DNA of 64,000 nt from Mixophyes australis (taxonomy: Eukaryota > Chordata > Amphibia > Anura > Limnodynastidae), in assembly GCA_036250195.1 (NCBI GenBank), contig JAVHZZ010000009.1:44235824-44299823 (forward strand). The letters run 5' to 3'. This document shows, piece after piece, positions 54,919-62,910 of this stretch. The notes under the pieces are model-generated. The model did not search any database. It was not told the DNA's origin and worked only from the letters and a program-made list of their open reading frames with translations. The position numbers were made by a program, and so were the translations under genes. Position 1 is the stretch's first letter, and every line of letters starts with the position of its first letter.

Positions 54919-54926
54919 CTGTAGTG

Positions 54927-55345
54927 TATTGTCTGTTACACCACAGCAGACGTAGACCCGTATTCATCAAGACGTATCTTTAAATCTGCGCCTAGTTGTA
55001 CACGGATCCTGATTTACGTGCGTTTAAAAAAAAAACGAACAATACATTCTTTTGCGTGCATTAATGAATCATGCCCCATGTGTCATTAGAGTTCAACGTA
55101 TTATAGTGTGATTATTATTATAATTTATTTACAGGGTGCCATAGATTCAGGAGCGGCAGATAATCATACAGATATGACATGCATCAGTTTTGCCTTTAAA
55201 CACATTGCCAGTTTAAATTTGCCCTGCAAAGTCGACGAATATCGGCAGTTTGCAAGACGCGCAGATTAATACATTTGCCCCCATGTGTCGGTCAACTGCT
55301 GGTCATGACGAACACGCCTAGCTCCCCTGGCGCCAAGTTGTGACA
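54927..55345. mobile_element. Cluster of MITE fragments
   Basis: Contains a probable MITE at about 54957-55078 (AGACCCGTATTCATCAAGAC at the left; GTGCATTAATGAATCATGCC at the right, a loose inverted match). Another MITE's right end lies at about 55250-55282 (GCGCAGATTAATACATTTGC). Both end types are of the ATTCAT/ATACATTTGCCCC sort common in frog MITEs. Limits are approximate. Confidence 0.45.
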
Positions 55346-55945
55346 TAGTGTCACGCGCCAAACACTCTTGCTTACCTATCTGGGTGCGGTGTGCAGGGTT
55401 GACCTCCTCTGTCGGGCTCCTCCGCTCTTCCGATGCTGGCCACCCATGGGCATGCATACTCTCATCTTTTATGGTTGTCCCTGTTCAGTCATTGGCTGAT
55501 TACTTTTCACTCCCTCATCCTCCAGATCACCTGTTGTGGCAATATTGTGCCAAATCTTCATGTCCAGCTAGCCTGATAGCTGCTGGATAGTATGGCTCCT
55601 GTTATTTTGTGTATTCCTTGAGGATCCTGGTATCCTGTATCCATTACTATTCAGCAGGTCCTGGTATCCAGGGCTCTTTGTTTCTCAAGTAATTCTGGTA
55701 TCCTGTATCTGTTTCTATTTAGCAGATCACGGTATCCAGCACTATATGCTTCTCAGCTAATTCCGATATCCCGTATCCGTTACCCTTCAAGTTATCCTGG
55801 CCTTCCAATTCTGGTCTCTCCTTGTTGGCTAACAACTTCTTCTGTCAGTCTCGCCTGGTACCATTCAGAGAACTGCAATCTGCATGGTAAGCAGTAAAGA
55901 CCAAACCTCCTAGCAGGGGACTCTGGCAAAAACCTTTGCTAGACT
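55346..55945 (+). mobile_element. Decayed LTR fragment (Gypsy-like)
   Basis: Starts near TGTCACGCGCC, like the TGTCAC start of the intact Gypsy LTR at 56341, and has a C/T-rich body with a diverged tandem theme (GGTATCCTGTATCCGTTACT repeated at about 55630, 55690 and 55765). No 3' boundary or partner LTR is seen. Confidence 0.45.
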
Positions 55946-55947
55946 TT

Positions 55948-56328
55948 GATTTCCTGTTTAGAGGGGCAAAAATTATTATTAATTATCTTACGGGGGCAAA
56001 ACTATTTTATTAGTAAATTAGTGGCCATATAATTGTGGCACTACAAGTAATAGCATACACTTGTGCCTATGTGCATACTGCAATTTGTAGTGTCACAAGT
56101 ATGTACTTTAAATGGTGTCCACATCAGAAAATATCAAGTGTTGCCGCATTAGAAAAAAATTTATTATGGCCCCACTGGTAATCAACTAGTATACCCTAAA
56201 AATATAATACATTTTAAAAGTTTGCAATTACATATTACTATACCTGAAATGTGGGCAACTAATTTATTAATAAAATCATTTTGCCCCAGTAAGATAATAA
56301 TAATTGTTGCTCCTCTAAAGAGGAAATC
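55948..56328. mobile_element. MITE with about 80-bp inverted repeats
   Basis: Left arm starts GATTTCCTGTTTAGAGGGGC and passes through ATTATCTTACGGGGGCAAAA. The right arm, reversed, reads GATTTCCTCTTTAGAGGAGC and ATTATCTTACTGGGGCAAAA. Non-coding; the target duplication is not clear. The Gypsy element begins 12 bp to the right. Confidence 0.8.
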
Positions 56329-56599
56329 ATGATTACCCTCTGTCACTCACCGGACTGTGAGTGCTACTTCTCGTGTGTTTAGGAACCGTGGCCGTCCACC
56401 ATCCTGAGGGTCTGCGCATGTGCAGCCCTTTCAAACCTTCAGTACATGTTCCTTTTAGTTAATTGGCTGATCAAGCAACACTCCCTATTTAAAGCACCTG
56501 TGGTCAATACCTCGTTGCCTGATCTTGGAGTCTCATTCCCCATGAGCCTCTGAAGGTGTTCCTGTGTTTCCTCGTGTATTCAGCTCCTGCTGATTCCTG

Positions 56600-56988
56600 T
56601 TCATTTGTGGTTTCCAGACCACTTCAACTCTCCCGTGTTCATCGTGACTGCACCAGCTGATTCCTATCCGCTGCCTCCATGCTTCTACAGTTTCCAAACC
56701 ACTTCAACTCTCCCGTGTTCATCGTGACTGCACCAGCTGATTCCTATCCGCTGCCTCCGTGCTTCTACAGTATCCTGCTCACCTCTACTCTCCCGTGTTC
56801 ATCGTGACTGCACCAGCTGATTCCTATCCGCTGCCTCCGTGCTTCTACAGTATCCTGCTCACCTCAACTCTCCCGTGTTCATCGTGACTGCACCAGCTGA
56901 TTCCTATCCGCTGCCTCTGTGCTTCTACAGTATCCTGCTCACTTCAACTCTCCCGTGTTCATCGTGACTGCACCAGCTGATTCCTATC
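56600..56988. repeat. 80-bp tandem array in the left LTR
   Basis: The string TCCCGTGTTCATCGTGACTG recurs at exactly 80-bp intervals (56631 to 56951, five times). Each unit also has CACCAGCTGATTCCTATC and a CTTCTACAGT block. The right LTR has the same array at 60973-61293. Confidence 0.95.
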
Positions 56989-57102
56989 ATCATCATCATC
57001 ATCATCATTTATTTATATAGCGCCACTAATTCCGCAGCGCTGTACAGAGAACTCATTCACATCAGTCCCTGCCCCATTGGAGCTTACAGTCTAAATTCCC
57101 TA

Positions 57103-57138
<36 letters not shown>

Positions 57139-57330
57139 TGGGTCAATTTTTTGAGAGCAGCCAATTAACCTACCAGTATGTTTTTGGAGTGTGGGAGGAA
57201 ACCGGAGCACCCGGGGGAAACCCACGCAAACACAGGGAGAACATACAAACTCCACACAGATAAGGCCATGGTCGGGAATCGAACTCATGACCCCAGTGCT
57301 GTGAGGCAGAAGTGCTTACCACTACGCCAC
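56989..57330 (-). mobile_element. tRNA-derived SINE, complete
   Basis: On the minus strand it starts GTGGCGTAGTGGTAAGCACT (A-box-like) and has GAGTTCGATTCCCG (B box) about 45 bp later, i.e. an RNA polymerase III promoter of tRNA type. A conserved body follows, then a CA/GT microsatellite and the tail GGCGCTATATAAATAAATGA with GAT repeats. Inserted in the left LTR only: the right LTR has an uninterrupted join at the same place, so this empty site defines its ends. The 3' tail resembles those of the L2-like LINEs here. Confidence 0.92.
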
Positions 57331-57971
57331 CGCTGCCTCCGTGTTTCTTCAGAGTCCTGCTCATCGCAAATCTCCAGTGCTCATCGTGTCTGCAGCCAGC
57401 CGATCCGCTGTCTCCGTGCTTCTACAGTGTTCCTGCTTGTGTCAACTCGCCTGTCTGCATCGGGTCAACGCTCCGCTGCTTTCATCTCAGCTAGACCGCC
57501 TCAACTCTCCCGTGTTCTCCAGGTGTCCAGTTCTATATACTACTGCTTCCTGAGTATTGTTTAAATCCTTGCTGGTCTACCTACCGTGCGCTGCACCTAC
57601 TTGGTTACCGCTTCCACCCTCCTGGGACTTCTCATCCTGCCGGCCTCCAGCCGTTCAGGTATCCCTGCACCTCTCTCTGACAGCCTGCTCTCCTGAACCA
57701 CGGTATGCATACTTCTCATTGACTGTGCTGGTGTATTGCATATCTAGCTGGACTGAGTTGTTCTCCTCCGGAGTTTCTCATCCACTGAGACTATTGCTAT
57801 CATTTGACTGTGTTTCCTTTTAGCCTGGATAGTTCTTGTGACTTTGTATATTTGTGCAGTGCTGCTCAGTTATTATCATTTTGTGCATATCATCGTGGGA
57901 TCAAGTTCAGTGTGCCCGTGTATACTCTGCATTGCATTCATCTCCTCGTGCTCCTCCTCACATATATATTT

Positions 57972-58234
57972 CAGTGGTACAACTTGCTAGAGGCAGACCA
58001 CTGTTCCCTGTTTCCTGTGTCACCAGTTTCCAGTATCCTTTCACATAGCAGTGGTACAACTTGCTAACGCAGACCACTGACTCCCCGGATACCTTCACCT
58101 GGATTCCATTCCTTCACCCAGACAGCGGTACAACTTGCATATACGCAGACCGCTGACTCTCATCACCTCCTCGTTACTCCTGGACATTCCTCCTCACTAT
58201 AGCAGTGGTACAACTTGCTATACGCAGACCACTG
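57972..58234. repeat. Four hairpin-forming repeats in LTR
   Basis: Copies at 57972-58003, 58049-58079, 58123-58155 and 58203-58234. Each begins CAGYGGTACAACTTGC and ends GCAGACCRCTG, so that CAGTGGT pairs with ACCACTG. In the third copy both arms change (CAGCGGT with ACCGCTG). Right-LTR counterparts lie 4000 bp further on. Confidence 0.9.
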
Positions 58235-58466
58235 ACTACCCTCACGTTTCCTTGTCCATCCAGTTCCTCGTGTACAGTTATCTACCTCTTACCAGTGCTG
58301 CTAGTCATAGACTTTCCTCGAGCATTCTCTTACCATCTGCTGTCTCCTGTTCCGTGATCACCCCGCTACCAGAGTACCATATTACCAACTATACTGCTCT
58401 GGTAAGTCCATCATCTGGTGATACCTGGGTAAAGACTCCTAGTGCCCGTGACAGTAAGATCAGGCC

Positions 58467-59705
58467 ATGACAAACCCAGGATCGGAACCAACAGCTATAG
58501 AGATGCTGCGGTATCTGGTTACCCGTATGGAACAACAAGATGTTCGTCAACAACAGTTGCTGCAATGTTATCAGACTTTAGTCGCCCAAGTAACTTCTGT
58601 GCAAAATGTAGCAGCCACTGTTGATCCTCCCGTGTCGTCATCTTCTTCCCCTGTGCCATCCCAGGTGTCTACTGCTTCCGCGCTACACCTGCCTACTCCG
58701 TCAAAATATGATGGAGACCCCAAAACCTGTAGGGGCTTTCTTACTCAATGCTCAGTTCATTTTGAGCTCCAACCTCAAAATTTCTCTACTCATCGTTCCA
58801 GAGTGGCCTATCTCATTTCCTTGTTTTCCGGACAGGCTCTCGCATGGGCTTCCCCTCTGTGGGAGAGAAATGATCCATTATTACAGGATAGTGCCAAATT
58901 TATTTCCACGTTCCGAAGTGTATTTGATGAACCAGGTCGTGTTATTTCCGCTGCATCCAACATCCTCCGTCTACGTCAGGGTTCTCGTACAGTAGGCCTG
59001 TACGTCATTCAATTTAGGATATTAGCCTCTGAACTTCAGTGGAACACTGAAGCGTTAATTGCCGCCTTCTGGCAGGGGCTTTCCGATAAAATTAAAAACG
59101 CACTGACCTCACAAGAAGTACCCTCCTCTTTGGATGATTTGATTTCCCTTTGCCTTCGTGTAGACATGAGGTTTCGTGAGAATGATTCCGAAACAGTAAC
59201 TTCCTTCAAAGCGCCTCTTCGCTCGGTACCTCAATTTCGCCCAGATTCATCTCCGGTGATACCCATGGAGATAGGTCGCTCCAAATTAACTTCAGAGGAG
59301 AGGGACCGAAGAGTAAAAAATAGACTTTGTATCAATTGTGCTGATTCCACGCATATGCTCAATTCATGTCCCAGGAAATGCCGGGCTCTAACCAATACTG
59401 GGGAGATAAGGTTAGGGTTCCTGGAGTCCTCTCCTTGTTCTACGAAATTAAAAGTCTGTGCTTTTGATGTTTCAGTTTCCTTTGCTACCAAATCCTTTAA
59501 GTCCCAAGCACTTATTGACTCTGGAGCTGCGGGAAACTTTATTTCTGAATCCCTCGTGAATCAATGGTCCCTACCAGTGATTACTTTAAAGACACCTATT
59601 ACTGTGACTGCTATCGATGGATCACGCATTGTCAATGGTCTCATCACCCAGAGTACGTCTCCAGTAACCCTTCAAATTGGTGTATTACACCAAGAAGAAA
59701 TTTAA
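58467..59705 (+). CDS. Gypsy gag-protease open frame
   Basis: 412 codons starting 13 bp after the left LTR. Residues about 75-240 are a Retrotrans_gag-type capsid region (SKYDGDPKTCRGFLTQC, LISLFSGQALAWASPLW). A CCHC zinc knuckle, CINCADSTHMLNSC, is at residues 288-301. A retropepsin active site, LIDSGAAGNFI, has its Asp at residue 351. The frame closes with TAA at 59703-59705 inside the protease, but the same reading frame stays open beyond it. The wording resembles the sushi-type gag from which vertebrate PEG10/RTL genes were domesticated. Here two LTRs and recent insertion argue for a mobile element, not a domesticated gene. Confidence 0.88.
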   Translation: MTNPGSEPTAIEMLRYLVTRMEQQDVRQQQLLQCYQTLVAQVTSVQNVAATVDPPVSSSSSPVPSQVSTASALHLPTPSKYDGDPKTCRGFLTQCSVHFELQPQNFSTHRSRVAYLISLFSGQALAWASPLWERNDPLLQDSAKFISTFRSVFDEPGRVISAASNILRLRQGSRTVGLYVIQFRILASELQWNTEALIAAFWQGLSDKIKNALTSQEVPSSLDDLISLCLRVDMRFRENDSETVTSFKAPLRSVPQFRPDSSPVIPMEIGRSKLTSEERDRRVKNRLCINCADSTHMLNSCPRKCRALTNTGEIRLGFLESSPCSTKLKVCAFDVSVSFATKSFKSQALIDSGAAGNFISESLVNQWSLPVITLKTPITVTAIDGSRIVNGLITQSTSPVTLQIGVLHQEEI

Positions 59706-60746
59706 TTTCTAATTCTTCCTGTTACTACAAGTCGGATTGTATTAGGCCTTCCATGGCTTCAACGTCACTCTCCCCAGATTGACTGGCACACTTCTCAAGT
59801 TACGTCTTGGGGAACTGAATGTCATCATCGTTGTCTCTCTCAAGTTGTTCCATTCAAAATACAGCAGTCGTCTATTTCACCGGGTCCACCAGGTCTCCCT
59901 CCACAGGATCCTTCATCTACGGATCTGTGCGATAAGCATCAGTCAGAACGCCTTCCTCCTCATCGGGCGTTCGTGACGTCCTCGGACGTTGAAGATGGAT
60001 CTCAGGAGTCATCTTCAAAAAGTCAATTGCTTGTGGTTTACGGTCCCCATCCGTCTTTTCCGGAATTTCCTGCCCTCCCTCCCACCCAAGTTCCTGCTGT
60101 AGAGACTGTTTGTCAAACCTTCAAAAATATTTGGTCTCAGGTCAAAACCTGTTTAAAGAAGACATCTGCCAGATATAAGTCTTTTGCAGATAAAAAGAGA
60201 CAGGCTTTTCCACTATTGAAAATCGGAGATCGTGTTTGGTTATCTACCAAAAATATTCGTTTGAAGGTCCCATCTATGAAATTCGCTCCTCGTTTTATTG
60301 GTCCGTATAGGATCATTCAAGTGATAAATCCAGTTTGTTTCAAACTTCTACTTCCTAAGAATCTTCGTATTTCCAACGCCTTCCATGTGTCCTTGCTCAA
60401 ACCTCTCATCATCAACCGTTTCTCGGTCCCTCCTTCAGCACCTCGGCCAGTTCAAATTCATCAGGAGGAGGACTTTGAGATTACTCATATATTGGATGCA
60501 AAAATTTTGCGAGGAGTTCTTCGTTTCCTCGTTCATTGGAAAGGCTTTGGTCTTGAGGAGCGCTCATGGATCAAAGCTGAAGATCTCAACGCTCCAGCTC
60601 TTCTTAAGAAGTTTTATTCCAAGTATACGGACAAACCCGGTTCCAGGTGTTCTGTGCCCACCTTTAAAAGGGGGGGTACTGTCACTCACCGGACTGTGAG
60701 TGCTACTTCTCGTGTGTTTAGGAACCGTGGCCGTCCACCCTCCTGA
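59706..60746 (+). CDS. Gypsy protease end fused to integrase C-terminus and chromodomain
   Basis: Same frame as gag. First comes the protease end (RIVLGLPWLQRHSPQIDW, about 59736-59790). Next comes the short leader that normally precedes reverse transcriptase (ERLPPHRAF, to about 59975). Then there is a direct join to the late integrase (VVYGPHPSFPEFPAL, from about 60030), the GPY/F module (RFIGPYRIIQV), and a chromodomain (about 60465-60635: ILDAKILRGVLRFLVHWKGF, SWIKAEDL). An ATG at 59973 gives a 257-codon frame to the stop at 60744-60746, which is already inside the right LTR. Reverse transcriptase, RNase H and the integrase catalytic core are absent. Confidence 0.85.
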   Translation, partial: FLILPVTTSRIVLGLPWLQRHSPQIDWHTSQVTSWGTECHHRCLSQVVPFKIQQSSISPGPPGLPPQDPSSTDLCDKHQSERLPPHRAFVTSSDVEDGSQESSSKSQLLVVYGPHPSFPEFPALPPTQVPAVETVCQTFKNIWSQVKTCLKKTSARYKSFADKKRQAFPLLKIGDRVWLSTKNIRLKVPSMKFAPRFIGPYRIIQVINPVCFKLLLPKNLRISNAFHVSLLKPLIINRFSVPPSAPRPVQIHQEEDFEITHILDAKILRGVLRFLVHWKGFGLEERSWIKAEDLNAPALLKKFYSKYTDKPGSRCSVPTFKRGGTVTHRTVSATSRVFRNRGRPPS

Positions 60747-62453
60747 GGGTCTGCGCATGTGCAGCCCTTTCAAACCTTCAGTATATGTTCCTTTTAGTTA
60801 ATTGGCTGATCAGGCAACACTCCCTATTTAAAGCACCTGTGGTCAATACCTCGTTGCCTGATCTTGGAGTCTCATTCCCCATGAGCCTCTGAAGGTGTTC
60901 CTGTGTTTCCTTGTGTATTCAGCTCCTGCTGATTCCTGTTGTTCGTTTGTGGTTTCCAGACCACTTCAACTCTCCCGTGTTCATCGTGACTGCACCAGCT
61001 GATTCCTATCCGCTGCCTCCATGCTTCTACAGTTTCCAAACCACTTCAACTCTCCCGTGTTCATCGTGACTGCACCAGCTGATTCCTATCCGCTGCCTCC
61101 GTGCTTCTACAGTATCCTGCTCACCTCTACTCTCCCGTGTTCATCGTGACTGCACCAGCTGATTCCTATCCGCTGCCTCCGTGCTTCTACAGTATCCTGC
61201 TCACCTCAACTCTCCCGTGTTCATCGTGACTGCACCAGCTGATTCCTATCCGCTGCCTCTGTGCTTCTACAGTATCCTGCTCACTTCAACTCTCCCGTGT
61301 TCATCGTGACTGCACCAGCTGATTCCTATCCGCTGCCTCCGTGTTTCTTCAGAGTCCTGCTCATCGCAACTCTCCAGTGCTCATCGTTTCTGCAGCCAGC
61401 CGATCCGCTGTCTCCGTGCTTCTACAGTGTTCCTGCTTGTGTCAACTCGCCTGTCTGCATCGGGTCAACGCTCCGCTGCTTTCATCTCAGCTAGACCGCC
61501 TCAACTCTCCCGTGTTCTCCAGGTGTCCAGTTCTATATACTACTGCTTCCTGAGTATTGTTTAAATCCTTGCTGGTCTACCTACCGTGCGCTGCACCTAC
61601 TTGGTTACCGCTTCCACCCTCCTGGGACTTCTCATCCTGCCGGCCTCCAGCCGTTCAGGTATCCCTGCACCTCTCTCTGACAGCCTGCTCTCCTGAACCA
61701 CGGTATGCATACTTCTCATTGACTGTGCTGGTGTATTGCATATCTAGCTGGACTGAGTTGTTCTCCTCCGGAGTTTCCTATTCACTGAGACTATTGCTAT
61801 CATTTGACTGTGTTTCCTTTTAGCCTGGATAGTTCTTGTGACTTTGTATATTTGTGCAGTGCTGCTCAGTTATTATCATTTTGTGCATATCATCGTGGGA
61901 TCAAGTTCAGTGTGCCCGTGTATACTCTGCATTGCATTCATCTCCTCGTGCTCCTCCTCACATATATATTTCAGTGGTACAACTTGCTAGAGGCAGACCA
62001 CTGTTCCCTGTTTCCTGTGTCACCAGTTTCCAGTATCCTTTCACATAGCAGTGGTACAACTTGCTAACGCAGACCACTGACTCCCCGGATACCTTCACCT
62101 GGATTCCATTCCTTCACCCAGACAGCGGTACAACTTGCATATACGCAGACCGGTGACTCTCATCACCTCCTCGTTACTCCTGGACATTCCTCCTCACTAT
62201 AGCAGTGGTACAACTTGCTATACACAGACCACTGACTACCCTCACGTTTCCTTGTCCATCCAGTTCCTCGTGTACAGTTATCTACCTATTACCAGTGCTG
62301 CTAGTCATAGACTTTCCTCGAGCATTCTCTTACCATCTGCTGTCTCCTGTTCCGTGATCACCCCGCTACCAGAGTACCATATTACCAACTATACTGCTCT
62401 GGTAAGTCCATCATCTGGTGATACCTGGGTAAAGACTCCTAGTGCCCGTGACA
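60680..62453 (+). repeat. Right LTR (1774 bp)
   Basis: TGTCACTCACC...GTGCCCGTGACA. It carries the five-unit 80-bp array (60973-61293 spacing) and four hairpin repeats (61972, 62049, 62123, 62203); the third has lost one stem pair (CAGCGGT against ACCGGTG). No SINE. The open frames across both LTRs have no coding meaning that I can support. Confidence 0.95.
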
Positions 62454-62458
62454 CCCTC

Positions 62459-62910
62459 ATAGTTAAAAGTTGTATTGTGCCTCGTGTTATATTAAAAATG
62501 CCTAGATAGCTCTAGCAGCATGTTGTTGGAGCTTTCTAGCCAATCAGAAACATGTAAAAAAAAAGCAGTGATATCTCTGTGAAACTTCCAATGATTGAGT
62601 TTGACTAAACCGCCAGTGGGATAAGTGTTTTTAAATTGACACACATTGCCAGAGATTGGATTTGGGAGTCATAAATCACAGTTTATTATATATGGGCATA
62701 AAATCTCCAGCAATTTCAAATCGCACTTTGATACATTTATCCCCTAATCTAGAAGCCATTATGGAGTAGGGTGAGTCAGGAAATGTTCCTTCACTGTGGA
62801 GCACTTAGACTTGAATTCTCCTCTATTCCCTAATGTCACATATATTCCTACAACCTGGGGATGGGAAGGTGAGACAAATGGAAGTAAAAGAGAGGGATAG
62901 CTAGAAGCAG
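62459..62910. other. Flank with possible MITE end
   Basis: About 62690-62747 ends CGCACTTTGATACATTTATC and CCC, resembling MITE termini of the ATACATTTACCCC type, but no matching left end is clear. The rest is AT-rich, nothing recognised. Confidence 0.35.

Larger units (their letters stand above)
56341..58453 (+). repeat. Left LTR (2113 bp, carries a SINE)
   Basis: TGTCACTCACC...GTGCCCGTGACA. It contains an 80-bp tandem array (units at 56631, 56711, 56791, 56871, 56951), a nested SINE (56989-57330) and four hairpin repeats (57972-58234). Apart from the 342-bp SINE it is collinear with the right LTR. Confidence 0.95.
56341..62453 (+). mobile_element. Non-autonomous Ty3/Gypsy chromodomain retrotransposon, two LTRs
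   Basis: Flanked by a perfect 5-bp TSD CCCTC (56336-56340, 62454-62458). Two LTRs (TGTCAC...GTGACA) bound a 2.2-kb internal region, which holds gag, protease and the tail of integrase with a chromodomain; reverse transcriptase, RNase H and most of integrase are deleted. A purine tract (AAAAGGGGGGG, 60666-60676) precedes the right LTR. No tRNA-matching primer site (TGG...) follows the left LTR, which would fit the self-priming mode of the sushi/Tf1-like group, though that is inference. By eye the LTRs differ at about 13 positions plus one 3-bp indel, apart from the nested SINE, so insertion is recent relative to its neighbours. Confidence 0.93.

Noticed and set aside
56600..56988. Regularly spaced 80-bp repeats that might suggest a CRISPR-like array
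   Set aside because: The whole 80-bp unit is repeated with no variable spacers; it is a tandem array in a eukaryotic LTR and also occurs in the other LTR.
56989..57330. tRNA gene on the minus strand (A box and B box present)
   Set aside because: No cloverleaf acceptor pairing or anticodon arm could be drawn; the tRNA-like head belongs to a SINE with a LINE-type tail.
57100..58470. Several 60-128 codon frames in the left LTR, repeated at 61261-62509 in the right LTR
   Set aside because: LTR sequence with low-complexity tandem repeats and a SINE; no motifs, and the frames depend on C/T-rich composition.
58467..60746. A domesticated gag gene of the PEG10/RTL kind
   Set aside because: Two nearly identical LTRs and a TSD surround it, so it is a recent mobile insertion, not a fixed host gene.
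62690..62747. A second MITE of the ATACATTTACCCC type
   Set aside because: Only one terminus is visible; no matching left end or TSD was found, so it was not listed as a full element.
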